Assembly: GCF_003852495.1 (NCBI RefSeq)
Contig: NZ_QAJI01000001.1
Location: 506,935-570,934, forward strand
Direction: 5' to 3'
Length of the DNA stretch: 64,000 nt
DNA from: Taibaiella sp. KBW10
GTDB lineage: Bacteria > Bacteroidota > Bacteroidia > Chitinophagales > Chitinophagaceae
The notes beneath the pieces are model-generated. The model searched no databases and was not told the DNA's origin. It saw only the letters and a program-made list of their open reading frames with translations. How positions within the stretch are numbered: the stretch's first letter is position 1; every line of letters starts with the position of its first letter. Shown in pieces: positions 36,228-45,038 of the stretch. The position numbers and the translations under genes are program-made.

Positions 36228-36593
36228 TTAGAAAATGATCATCGTAGCATTGGCCGTAGGACTTGCTTGCGCCCAACTCAAAGTAAGATAACCCATAGGC
36301 GTGGGACATACGGGTGAAGGCATTCCAGCGCCACTTGAATAAGAAGGTGTTATTCCGGATACCAGTTGAAGATAACTACCATTTACCGCCAGAAATTCTA
36401 ATTTCAATGAGCTGATATCATTACCCGGAGTGGAAGTATAGGTAGACAGACCGGGTGGCACCATTACATCGCCATAGTACGAGATACCGCAACGTAAAGT
36501 ACAGTTTGTCAAATTATTGATGGTCAGAGTATTTGCCTGCGCCATTTGAAATGTACCTGCTAATGCAAGTGCTGCAAAAAGAATTTTCTTCAT
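36228..36593 (-). CDS. Array gene 6: divergent small secreted protein
   Basis: 121 residues. MKKILFAALALAGTFQMAQA signal; mature NTLTINNLTNCTLRCG, VPPGLSTYTS, SGAGMPSPVC and SWAQASPTANATMIIF. The most divergent member: it has an extra Cys in the N-terminal block (NCTLRC), three in total. First gene of the array in the direction of transcription. Confidence 0.72.
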   Translation of the reverse strand: MKKILFAALALAGTFQMAQANTLTINNLTNCTLRCGISYYGDVMVPPGLSTYTSTPGNDISSLKLEFLAVNGSYLQLVSGITPSYSSGAGMPSPVCPTPMGYLTLSWAQASPTANATMIIF

Positions 36594-36639
36594 AAATTAA
36601 TATTTTAAAGGTTAATAAATGTTTGAACGGTGTATGATA

Positions 36640-36688
36640 TTAGTCCTATACAGCCTATGCTTTCTAAGCATTAGCTATATAGGACTAA
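36640..36688. repeat. Inverted repeat (11-bp arms) between the T9SS gene and array gene 6
   Basis: Perfect arms TTAGTCCTATA (36640-36650) and TATAGGACTAA (36678-36688) enclose a smaller ATGC/GCAT hairpin. No U-tract follows. Role unknown: processing site, operator or decayed element. Confidence 0.5.
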
Positions 36689-36712
36689 ACTTTAAATAAG
36701 CATTAGTGCTTG

Positions 36713-36729
36713 TGCTGATCAGATCAGCA
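36713..36729. promoter_or_regulatory. 17-bp perfect palindrome, possible operator
   Basis: TGCTGATC-A-GATCAGCA centred at 36721. Located in the array gene 6 upstream region and just past the T9SS protein stop. Function not known. Confidence 0.4.
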
Positions 36730-36759
36730 TTTGTCTATACCCTTTGTTGTATGCAGGGT

Positions 36760-38397
36760 TTATTTTTTTATTACAGTCCTGGTCTGTACCATTTTACCAT
36801 CTATAGAAGTCTTCAGGAAATAGCTGCCCGAAACAATGTTCTGCAGCCCGCTTAATTGCATCGGATAAGTTCCTTTATCAACAACTGTTTCATATTGGGA
36901 TACCAGACGTCCGGCGATATCGAGCAATTCCAATCTTACCGTACCTTTTTCAGCAAGCGTAACAGTCGTATTAAGTTCTGTTGAGAAAGGGTTAGGATAA
37001 ACTTTAACCTGGCTTAAATCCATTTGTAACTTATCTTTAAATGCTGTAAAACCAATTAAATGATAAGCATGGTGCAACCTATTTACATTGTTGGCATTAT
37101 CATAATCATAATACACCGTATACATATGTCTGTTTGAGGTAAGATCCGCATCCCCTTTACAGAAGGCAATGCCCGATTTTGATACATAAGGGTATGGAGT
37201 AGCCGTAAATGCATTGGGTAGTTCCAGGTAATCAGCATCACTGATCAAACCCGTTCCATCCGGAGTCATCTCGACCGCCAAGTAACCATTATGGTTGCCG
37301 TCTGTATTATACCACCCTACGAAAATTTCATCTCCTTTGGAGCCTTTTGATCCATAGTGCAACGTTGGTGCATAGACATTATATTGCCCATATAAAGAAG
37401 CATTTCCCAAAGCGCCGGTATTAACACTTACAGTAGTGGGCGTACCAGTCGTATTATTATCAATAAATCGAACAAATACCTCTAATGCATTTTGGTCTGT
37501 ATAGGTATAAGCCCAGTTCTTTGCATTATCGTAATCTTTACAATCTAATACCAGGTTTGAGTTTAGCGGACTACTCAGATAATTAACATCTTGAATAAAA
37601 TGGTTAACCGTGCCTGTAGCGCTCATTAAGGTATTAAAGTCTATCATTGATGAAGTAATCTGGGTACCGTTCGCATCACGATATACATAGCGTACATAAG
37701 GCGACCCGCCAATATTCGTTACTGCGATATCAGGACCGGATTGGCCACTTGTATTATTTAAATTAAGGATATTACCCCAAGTACCGCTGTTACAGGCAAT
37801 CGTTTGCAGGCCAATAAAAGGATTATCCCAAACAAGAGCAACCGAGTTTAGGCTCTTGCTATCGCAATCCATACGAATTCTGTGATCGAAATAATTTAAA
37901 CTCGAGCTTGTTAAATTAATGGTTGAGTTATACACCACCGGGTCTGTCGTAGAGGTAGTGATATCAAATACATCAACTTTAAATCCTACCCATTGATAGG
38001 CAACCAGGATTTGTATATTACCTGTATTTTCATTGTACACGGCACCTACCTGAAGATATGATGCATCCTGATAATTATTATTTGATCCCTGTAAGCCTGA
38101 TAGATTACCCTTATACACGACGCTTGTAGGATCACCGGGTTTTGTAAACTGTACCGTTACTTCGCTAAAGCCAAATCCCCAGCTGGCAAGATATACATCC
38201 ACATCTCCCCAGGCAGTAGGGGTTATGGTATTATTAAACGCAAAAGATGAAATATCTCCCGAATAATTAATATCCCAATTGTTAAATACGGTCTCATGTG
38301 CGACTGAAGGCACAAATGTTTGGGCTTGTGCCAGGAATATCCCTGACATTGAGGAGACTACAGTTAATACTGCATTTCTGAATAGTTTTGAAATCAT
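36760..38397 (-). CDS. Secreted protein with T9SS type A sorting domain
   Basis: 545 residues. Signal peptide to about residue 25 (LAQA-QTF). A beta-propeller-like or Asn/Thr-rich body (about 30-455) of unknown function, then a C-terminal type A CTD (about 465-545): VKVYPNPFSTELN, LELLDIAGRLV, GTYPMQLSGL, SGSYFLKTSIDGKMVQTRTVIKK-type ending. The CTD targets the protein across the outer membrane by T9SS. It is upstream of the array in transcription direction, with an ACCCT..AGGGT stem (36739-36759) as a weak terminator. Confidence 0.88.
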   Translation of the reverse strand: MISKLFRNAVLTVVSSMSGIFLAQAQTFVPSVAHETVFNNWDINYSGDISSFAFNNTITPTAWGDVDVYLASWGFGFSEVTVQFTKPGDPTSVVYKGNLSGLQGSNNNYQDASYLQVGAVYNENTGNIQILVAYQWVGFKVDVFDITTSTTDPVVYNSTINLTSSSLNYFDHRIRMDCDSKSLNSVALVWDNPFIGLQTIACNSGTWGNILNLNNTSGQSGPDIAVTNIGGSPYVRYVYRDANGTQITSSMIDFNTLMSATGTVNHFIQDVNYLSSPLNSNLVLDCKDYDNAKNWAYTYTDQNALEVFVRFIDNNTTGTPTTVSVNTGALGNASLYGQYNVYAPTLHYGSKGSKGDEIFVGWYNTDGNHNGYLAVEMTPDGTGLISDADYLELPNAFTATPYPYVSKSGIAFCKGDADLTSNRHMYTVYYDYDNANNVNRLHHAYHLIGFTAFKDKLQMDLSQVKVYPNPFSTELNTTVTLAEKGTVRLELLDIAGRLVSQYETVVDKGTYPMQLSGLQNIVSGSYFLKTSIDGKMVQTRTVIKK

Positions 38398-39141
38398 AAC
38401 GTAACATTTTAAAATAGATTAGATAATGATTTAAAGATAATTTTAATGTAGATTGAAGTAAGTCCCATTTTGTATATCAACTGCTCTATTTTGCAGCAAG
38501 CCTTACTTTATTTTGTACAGGAAACCGCTACTTCCACTATCCTAAATACATCCGTATTAAATTACCCCTTTGTGAAAAACGATGCAGAGAAGCAGGGGTA
38601 AAATAAGTTCGCTTCTTATTGCCGATGGAGAACGATGAGGCAATAAAACATATTGACTACCCGCCAACTGTAACAACGATAGCTGTCAATTATGCCTTTT
38701 TTGGCTTCCATAACAGCGATAGCAGTTTTGTTTGGAATTGCGATTTCTGAGTACTGCCTATGCCGCTTAAAAGTTCAAAAACCGAAGCATGTAACCTAGT
38801 AAAATTGTGTTGTGCCACAATCGCCTTAATAAAAACAGGCATTTTGGATCTTTTCTTGCCCGACAAAAGAACAGAAAGCTATTATGATTTACGCTATAAG
38901 GATCATTATAAAAAATATAATATTCTGCCCGTAATGAATAGCCTTGTACGATCCCGAAATCCATAAAAACAGGAAAAATTGCCCGGCAACAAAATTTTCA
39001 AAGCCTTCAGATATGTTAAATAAAAAACAAAAGTTATTTTAATAAGATATTCGCAGCTGTGTTTAAAGACAATGGCCCTTAATTATAATCTGAAAATACA
39101 ATATTCAAAAAGTTTATGATCTAAATTCAATATAAAAATTC
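38398..39141. other. Intergenic AT-rich stretch without a convincing gene
   Basis: Contains the T9SS gene's 5' region and an 8-bp hairpin TTACCCCT..AGGGGTAA (38562-38569 / 38594-38601). A 68-codon frame at 38760-38966 has no start signal and a shadow on the other strand; rejected. Nothing else seen. Confidence 0.5.
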
Positions 39142-39149
39142 TACATTTG
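39142..39149 (+). promoter_or_regulatory. -7 element TACATTTG of the candidate small RNA
   Basis: Perfect TAnnTTTG with no start codon following; instead a hairpin-rich stretch ending in a terminator. Confidence 0.5.
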
Positions 39150-39155
39150 CACCGG

Positions 39156-39286
39156 TAAAAACGGACCCCTGTTTTTATTATTAAACCAAGTAACGGAACT
39201 CATAACTAGACGATATTTTCTCAAAGAGTGGTGTGATACACTACTTCTTTGCAGAGCGAAACTCTAAAGAAGAGTTTCGCTTTTTT
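39156..39286 (+). ncRNA. Candidate small RNA or leader RNA upstream of recQ
   Basis: About 130 bases between a TAnnTTTG promoter element and a canonical terminator. No reading frame. Internal pairing: AAAAAC..GTTTTT around 39160-39178, an imperfect hairpin AAAGAGTGGTGT / ACACTACTTCTTT (about 39223-39250) and the terminator stem GCGAAACTCT/AGAGTTTCGC. Either an independent trans-acting sRNA or a transcription-attenuating leader for recQ, whose ATG lies 112 bases further on. Not matched to any RNA family I can name. Confidence 0.5.
39256..39286 (+). terminator. Terminator of the candidate small RNA
   Basis: Perfect 10-bp stem (39256-39265 / 39271-39280), AAAGA loop, six T. Confidence 0.85.
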
Positions 39287-39398
39287 ATCGCAACAAATTT
39301 TAGTAATATATTGATAGAGATGTGTGAAAATATCTTATATTTATGTACTGCTTTATTTGACAGATCCTTAATTTACCGAGGATTATAAATTATAGACA

Positions 39399-41606
39399 AT
39401 GGCTGTAAAGACTAAAAGAAATTTAAAGAAAGACCTACATAAATATTTCGGTTTTGATGGCTTTAAAGGAGAACAGGAATCAATTATCAATAGTATTTTA
39501 GACAGAAAAGACACCTTTGTCATAATGCCTACCGGCGGTGGCAAGTCCTTATGCTATCAATTACCGGCTTTATTGAGCGAAGGCGTTGCGCTGGTCGTCT
39601 CTCCCCTGATTGCATTAATGAAAAATCAGGTGGATCTCATCAGAGGATATAGCGATGATGATAATGTAGCACACTTCTTAAATTCAAGTTTGAGCAAAGT
39701 GCAACAAAGAAAAGTAAAGGAGGATTTACTATCCGGTAAAACCAAATTATTATACGTAGCACCCGAAACTTTAACCAAACAGGAGAATATCGATTTCTTT
39801 TCTGATATCCAGATTTCCTTTGTGGCTGTTGATGAAGCCCACTGTATCTCTGAATGGGGTCATGATTTTCGCCCCGAATACCGGAAACTGAGTGCCATGA
39901 TCAAAGAAATTGATCCGACACTTCCCATCATTGCCTTAACCGCAACAGCAACACCAAAAGTACAGGACGATATTGTAAAAAACCTTGAATTAAGAGACCC
40001 TGTAATTTATATCTCTTCCTTTAATCGTCCGAACCTGTACTATGAAGTAGTCCCTAAAGGATCTAAAAACCAAGTACTGAAGCATATTGTACGTTTTATT
40101 TCTAATCATAAGGGTAAGAGTGGGATCATTTATACCCTCAACAGGAAAACGACCGAGGAGCTGGCCAGCACACTGGTGGCCAACGGAATCAAATCGGTTG
40201 CCTATCACGCAGGACTGGATGCCACCACAAGGGCACATCGGCAGGATATGTTCCTGCACGAAGAAGTGGAAGTGATCGTAGCCACTATTGCCTTCGGAAT
40301 GGGCATCGACAAACCTGATGTGCGGTTTGTCATGCACTATAATATTCCAAAATCAATTGAAAACTATTATCAGGAAACCGGCCGTGCCGGACGTGATGGT
40401 ATGGAAGGTAAGTGTCTTTTGTACTATTCCTATAAAGATGTGCAGAAACTGGAGCACCTTATGCGCGACAAGCCGCTTAGTGAGCGCGAAATGGGCGCAC
40501 AGCTCATAGCAGAAACGGTTGCCTATGTCGAAAGCGGGGCCTGTAGAAGAAGACAATTACTCCATTACTTTGGCGAAATTGACCGGATTGAGAATTGTGG
40601 CAGTTGTGATAACTGTTGCAATCCTAAAGAAAAATTGGATGTTAAAGACAGCGTAAAGATCATTTTAGATGCTGTCGACCAACTGGATGAGCGTTTCGGT
40701 ATCGATTATGTAGTCGATATTGTACTGGGTAAGAAAAACCCGCAAATCACCACTTTCAAACATAATAAACTCTCTTCTTACGGAGCCGGTTTAATCATGG
40801 AAATGGATGATAACTTTTGGCAATCCCTCATTCGGCAGATGATGCTGGAGGACTTTATCCGTAAAGATATTGAGGAGTATGGTCTATTGAAGATTACTGA
40901 GAATGGACGTAAGTTCCTGAAAAAACCATTTTCGATCAAAGTACCCCTGAACCACCAATACGAAGAAACAACAGAAGAAGAGGAAGAGATACAGGCAGCG
41001 AGCGGTGTTGCTGCAGATCCGGTATTGCTGGAAATGCTGATTGACCTTAGAAAACAGGTAGCAAGAGAGAAAAAACTACCTCCCTTTGTTATTTTCCTGG
41101 AAAATTCTTTGGAAGATATGGCCTTAAGCTACCCTACCACAATGGAGGAACTGGAGAAAATCCAGGGTGTCAGCAAAGGAAAGGCAATCAAATTTGGTAA
41201 AAAATTCATTGAACTGATCGCGGCCTACGTTACGGAAAATGAAATTGAGAAACCGGATGATTTCATCATGAAAAACGTGGTGAATAAAAGCGGGCTAAAA
41301 GTGTTCATTATTCAGAATATAGATAAGAAAATACCTTTAGAAACCATTGCCAAAACAAAAGACCTGTCTGTAGATGAACTGTTGCAGGCTATGGAGGCAA
41401 TTGTGGCCAGCGGCACCCGTCTTAATATTGGTTATTGTATTGATGAAGAGTTGGATGATGCCGAGCAGGAAGATATCTTCGATTATTTTAGAAACTCGAC
41501 AGATGATGACCTGAATGCAGCTTACGACGAATTTAAAGACAGCGATGTTTCGATAGAACAACTACAACTGATGCGTATTAAGTTTATGAGCGATTACGCC
41601 AATTAA
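39399..41606 (+). CDS. recQ: ATP-dependent DNA helicase RecQ
   Basis: 735 residues. SF2 motifs: I PTGGGKSLCYQLPAL, II DEAHCISEWGHDFRPEY, VI QETGRAGRDG. The RecQ-C-terminal zinc site has CRRRQLLHYFGE and CGSCDNCC (four Cys, residues about 380-406). A winged-helix and an HRDC domain (about 545-620) follow, then a Bacteroidota-type C-terminal extension (about 635-735). 3'-5' helicase acting in recombination and fork repair. Monocistronic, terminator follows. Confidence 0.96.
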   Translation: MAVKTKRNLKKDLHKYFGFDGFKGEQESIINSILDRKDTFVIMPTGGGKSLCYQLPALLSEGVALVVSPLIALMKNQVDLIRGYSDDDNVAHFLNSSLSKVQQRKVKEDLLSGKTKLLYVAPETLTKQENIDFFSDIQISFVAVDEAHCISEWGHDFRPEYRKLSAMIKEIDPTLPIIALTATATPKVQDDIVKNLELRDPVIYISSFNRPNLYYEVVPKGSKNQVLKHIVRFISNHKGKSGIIYTLNRKTTEELASTLVANGIKSVAYHAGLDATTRAHRQDMFLHEEVEVIVATIAFGMGIDKPDVRFVMHYNIPKSIENYYQETGRAGRDGMEGKCLLYYSYKDVQKLEHLMRDKPLSEREMGAQLIAETVAYVESGACRRRQLLHYFGEIDRIENCGSCDNCCNPKEKLDVKDSVKIILDAVDQLDERFGIDYVVDIVLGKKNPQITTFKHNKLSSYGAGLIMEMDDNFWQSLIRQMMLEDFIRKDIEEYGLLKITENGRKFLKKPFSIKVPLNHQYEETTEEEEEIQAASGVAADPVLLEMLIDLRKQVAREKKLPPFVIFLENSLEDMALSYPTTMEELEKIQGVSKGKAIKFGKKFIELIAAYVTENEIEKPDDFIMKNVVNKSGLKVFIIQNIDKKIPLETIAKTKDLSVDELLQAMEAIVASGTRLNIGYCIDEELDDAEQEDIFDYFRNSTDDDLNAAYDEFKDSDVSIEQLQLMRIKFMSDYAN

Positions 41607-41628
41607 TATACTGATGATGCTACTATAT

Positions 41629-41663
41629 AAAAAAAGCTTCTACCAATCGTAGAAGCTTTTTTT
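41629..41663 (+). terminator. Terminator of recQ
   Basis: Perfect 15-bp stem with A7/T7 (41629-41643 / 41649-41663), CAATC loop. Confidence 0.9.
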
Positions 41664-41773
41664 ATAACCATTTATGTACCAACAATAAGTGACCTCTAAC
41701 TATAAAACCTATGTTTTAAACGGCCAAAAAATCTTTTGTGGGAAATCCCTTACTTTAAAACAATACTTCTCTT

Positions 41774-42006
41774 TAGATTTGTACTGTAGTTACAAGATAA
41801 CATCAAAAAAAGACTTTTGCGATTTACCAAAACAACTGCTGTATCGGGAATATTGATTTAATACACCTTGCATATATTCCGAATGATTCAGGTCTGGTAT
41901 AGCATTTATGAAAGCTCCTCTTGAGGCGCTTTTAATCTAAATTGTTCTCATTTAGTAAATTACAAATCTTCATGTATAGTGGGCCTCTTTTCAGGGGCTC
42001 TTTTTT
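41774..42006 (+). ncRNA. Possible non-coding transcript between recQ and the acyl-carrier gene
   Basis: TAGATTTG (41774-41781, TAnnTTTG type) is followed by about 200 bases without a reading frame and a terminator hairpin GGGCCTC / GGGGCTC (41981-41987 / 41994-42000, two G-U pairs) with TTTTTT. The bounds are by inference from promoter and terminator. Weak evidence; could equally be unrelated motifs. Confidence 0.3.
41981..42006 (+). terminator. Hairpin terminator, same GGCC..GGGGC style as the repeats at 60.5/61.3 kb
   Basis: 7-bp stem (two G-U pairs), TTTTCA loop, six T. Confidence 0.6.
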
Positions 42007-42301
42007 ATTTCCTCCATCTCCATTAAACCTGTTCCGTACATCGAGTCTAATGATTCGTGCTATGATTATCTCACAAAGAGTATATTCATGTACCTAGAGG
42101 GCAAAGTATTGCTATTGCGTGATGCTAATCTTTCCGTGATTGATTACAAAAAAGAGGTAAGCTCAATTTTAGAAAACCAAACGGAATTATATTATATTTT
42201 TTCGCAATGCATTCATATTAAATAAAATATACGTAACTTCGCGTCCGATTTTTGGGAATCGAAACAACCTGTGAACGATGAATAATTCTTTATTAAAAAC
42301 A

Positions 42302-42550
42302 ATGGAAAAAGCAGAAATGATTGCAAAAATCAACCATTTTTTGGTTGAAGACTTTGAGGTAGCGGCCGAAGACATTAAGCCGGAATCTAAACTTAAAGAG
42401 ACTTTAGACTTAGACAGTTTAGACTATATTGACTTAATCGTTGTGATTGAAAACAATTTTGGGTTTAAAGTAAAACCGGAAGATTTCCAATCAATGGAAA
42501 CCATTCAGGATTTCTATAACTATGTAGCCCAACGTTTACAGGCGGCATAA
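42302..42550 (+). CDS. Acyl carrier protein of a specialised acyl-chain module
   Basis: 82 residues from ATG 42302 (MEKAEMIAK), or 90 from ATG 42278; the shorter start matches related ACPs. The phosphopantetheine attachment Ser is in LDLDSLDYIDL (Ser39). It is more acidic and divergent from housekeeping AcpP, and resembles ACPs of flexirubin/aryl-polyene clusters. Starts an operon-like run with acyltransferase, dehydratase-like and ketosynthase genes 22 to 43 bases apart, so it likely carries the growing chain for them. Confidence 0.85.
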   Translation: MEKAEMIAKINHFLVEDFEVAAEDIKPESKLKETLDLDSLDYIDLIVVIENNFGFKVKPEDFQSMETIQDFYNYVAQRLQAA

Positions 42551-42572
42551 TTACCTGAACCACAATCTTGCC

Positions 42573-43460
42573 ATGTCTAGCTGGAATGGAAAATCTAAAG
42601 GAACAGCTTTAGGATATAAAATATTTATTGCACTATTACGCATAGGTGGTCTGAGGCCTGCCTATGCGTTACTTTATTTAGTAGCGTGGTATTATGTCTT
42701 TTTTGTACCCGCAGCCACCCGTCCTATTCTTTATCTTTACCGGGAACGCCTTGGTTTTGATAAGCGTAAGCGCAAGAAACTACTCCGCAAAAACATCCTC
42801 CTCTTCGGACAAACCATCCTGGATAAAATATACACCCTCAGTACCCGCAAAAACCCGTTTACCGTAACGCGTGAAGGTGGCCATCACCTTAACGAGATGG
42901 TTGCGGCCGGCAAGGGTGGCATTATAGTGAGTGCCCATTTGGGTAATTACGAGTTGGCCGGGCATCTTCTGGAACGTTTAGAGACAATCGTAAATATAGT
43001 CATGTATGACGGAGAAGATACCCAGATTAAAGCCTATCTCGACAATGTAACGGGAGAAAGAACATTCCATATCATCTATATAAAAGAAGACATGTCTCAT
43101 ATCTATGAGATGTCCGCTGCCCTAAGCAGAAATGAACTGATCTGCCTTCATGCAGACCGTTATGTACCGGGCAACAGAACCATAGAACACTCTTTTTTGG
43201 GCAAAACTGCTCAATTCCCCCTCGGCCCTTTCATCTTGGCCAGTAAGTTACGGGCACCCGTAAGCATTGTATTTGCCATGAAACGATCCGATTTTCACTA
43301 TCATTTTACCGCTACCCCACCAGAAGTTTTCGAAGGCAGGGGAACCACAGGAGCAGAAAAAATGCTGGGGAAATATATTCAGGAAGTGGAACAAAAAGTA
43401 CGCGAATACCCCGAACAATGGTTCAACTATTTCGATTTTTGGGAAGACATAAAAGCATAA
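42573..43460 (+). CDS. LpxL/HtrB-like lysophospholipid acyltransferase
   Basis: 295 residues. An N-terminal membrane helix (about 20-50: LRPAYALLYLVAWYYVFFVP) and the catalytic HxxxxE-type motif SAHLGNYELAG (His at about 121, as H(x4)E), ending in WFNYFDFWE as in LpxL homologues. The family transfers acyl chains from ACP to lipid or sugar acceptors at the inner membrane. In this operon it may attach the chain made by the KS/DH/ACP (inference). Confidence 0.88.
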   Translation: MSSWNGKSKGTALGYKIFIALLRIGGLRPAYALLYLVAWYYVFFVPAATRPILYLYRERLGFDKRKRKKLLRKNILLFGQTILDKIYTLSTRKNPFTVTREGGHHLNEMVAAGKGGIIVSAHLGNYELAGHLLERLETIVNIVMYDGEDTQIKAYLDNVTGERTFHIIYIKEDMSHIYEMSAALSRNELICLHADRYVPGNRTIEHSFLGKTAQFPLGPFILASKLRAPVSIVFAMKRSDFHYHFTATPPEVFEGRGTTGAEKMLGKYIQEVEQKVREYPEQWFNYFDFWEDIKA

Positions 43461-43502
43461 ATTGTCGTAACTTCACCGTTAAAGCAGACAATCGTATCAA
43501 CA

Positions 43503-43901
43503 GTGAAATATATACCTCAGGCAGCCCCCTTCGTGATGATAGATGAGATTATCAGTGCGAATGAACAGCAGACAACAAGCTCTTTTTTGATTTCCCAAGA
43601 GAATATTTTTGTAGCAAATGGTGTTTTTACAGAACCCGGGCTAATCGAAAATATGGCACAGACTGCTGCTGCAGGTACCGGTTATAAAGCGGCTCTTGAA
43701 AATACCGCTCCTCCTGTCGGATTTATAGGACAGGTGAAGCAGCTTAACATCTCGCAATTGCCCAAAGTAGGCGATACCCTTCAGACCACGATCACCAATA
43801 TACAACAAGTGATGAATGCTTTTATCGTAAAAGGTACAATCCTTTGTGCCGGTCAGGAAATAGCCAGTGCAGAATATAAAATTTTCTTACAGGAAAACTA
43901 A
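43503..43901 (+). CDS. Hotdog-fold dehydratase-like protein lacking the FabZ catalytic His
   Basis: 132 residues from GTG 43503. Hotdog layout: IPQAAPFVMIDEIISA at the N-terminus, FVANGVFTEPGLIENMAQTAAAG as the central helix (the Glu of IENMAQ aligns with the FabZ catalytic Glu), and EYKIFLQ near the end. The FabZ GHFPG His is replaced by NGVFTE, so normal dehydratase activity is doubtful; ApeP-type members of aryl-polyene clusters show similar divergence. The stop TAA is directly followed by the KS ATG (TAAATG). Confidence 0.8.
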   Translation: MKYIPQAAPFVMIDEIISANEQQTTSSFLISQENIFVANGVFTEPGLIENMAQTAAAGTGYKAALENTAPPVGFIGQVKQLNISQLPKVGDTLQTTITNIQQVMNAFIVKGTILCAGQEIASAEYKIFLQEN

Positions 43902-45038
43902 ATGAGCACTATGGTCTATCATGTTTCTGATGCAATCATAAGCCCATTGGGTTTTGACAGCCAAACAACATTTACAGCAGTCGCTCAAGGAGCAACGGCC
44001 CTGCGCGCTCATCTTTTCCCCGATGGACAAACCGCAATGGCAGCTAAGCTGGACACGCTGCAGGAAGCCTTGCTGTCTGCAATGGTTACCCAGGAGCAGT
44101 ACAGCAAGTTTGAACGCCTCTGTATTGTAGCCACGCAACAAGCCTTAGCGCAAACAGATGTAGACATTACGGACAAGGAAACCCTAATCATCCTTTCCAC
44201 CACAAAAGGAAATATTGAGTGGATCAATCACGAAGAAAAAAAAGAATTATTACCCTTACATATTTCCGCTCAAAGGATTGCGGCTTTTTTTAAGCACCCC
44301 AATCCCGTGCAATGTGTTTCTGTTGCCTGTATTTCGGGTGTGGCCGCGCAAATTATGGCAAAGCGCCTGCTGCAAGTAAAGCGATACCGCCATGCCGTTA
44401 TTATTGGCTGCGATATCGTAAGTGACTTTGTACGGGCAGGATTCAGTTCCTTTCAGGCATTGTCTCCGGAACAATGCATACCCTTTGATGCAGCGCGTAA
44501 AGGACTTAACCTCGGTGAAGCTGCTGCTTGCTTAATCCTGAGTCGCGAAGCTTCCCTTGCCTCCGAAACAGCCGTGCTCGGCGGCGGGTCAATTAGTAAT
44601 GATGCCAATCACCTTTCGGGGCCTTCCAAAACGGGCGCTGAACTGGCACTTGCCATCACCAAAAGTATGAAAGAAGCCGGCACAAACCCGACCGATATCG
44701 GATTTGTATCGGCACATGGCACCGCAACAAATTATAACGATGAGATGGAAGCAAAAGCCATTTCTTTAGCCAGCTTACAAAATACTCCGGTAAACAGCCT
44801 CAAATGCTATTTCGGACATACCTTAGGTGCCTCCGGTTTACTGGAAAGCATTATCAGCCTAAAAGCTATGGAGGAAAATGTACTTTTGCCTATATTGCAT
44901 TTTGGTCATAGCAATACCAGTGTACCCATAAACATTATTTCAAAAAAAGAACAGCAAACTATTGACCATTTCGTCAAAACAGCGGCCGGGTTCGGTGGTT
45001 GTAATGCGGCAGTAGTTTGGTCAAAAATACCATCATGA
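43902..45038 (+). CDS. Beta-ketoacyl-ACP synthase (FabF/KAS-like)
   Basis: 378 residues. Catalytic Cys in VSVACISGVAA, and His residues in SAHGTATNYND and YFGHTLGASG; all three are intact. Shorter than FabF (about 410) with a reduced N-terminal half. Together with the ACP and dehydratase-like protein it forms a type II chain-building set. Overlaps GmhA by 4 bases (ATGA). Confidence 0.9.
   Translation: MSTMVYHVSDAIISPLGFDSQTTFTAVAQGATALRAHLFPDGQTAMAAKLDTLQEALLSAMVTQEQYSKFERLCIVATQQALAQTDVDITDKETLIILSTTKGNIEWINHEEKKELLPLHISAQRIAAFFKHPNPVQCVSVACISGVAAQIMAKRLLQVKRYRHAVIIGCDIVSDFVRAGFSSFQALSPEQCIPFDAARKGLNLGEAAACLILSREASLASETAVLGGGSISNDANHLSGPSKTGAELALAITKSMKEAGTNPTDIGFVSAHGTATNYNDEMEAKAISLASLQNTPVNSLKCYFGHTLGASGLLESIISLKAMEENVLLPILHFGHSNTSVPINIISKKEQQTIDHFVKTAAGFGGCNAAVVWSKIPS

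Noticed and set aside
38760..38966. 68-codon frame upstream of recQ
   Set aside because: No start signal, overlapped on the opposite strand by a similar-length frame, and no family resemblance.
42001..42277. Riboswitch upstream of the acyl-carrier gene
   Set aside because: No conserved aptamer-like pairing was recognised in the leader; only a terminator hairpin at 41981-42006.
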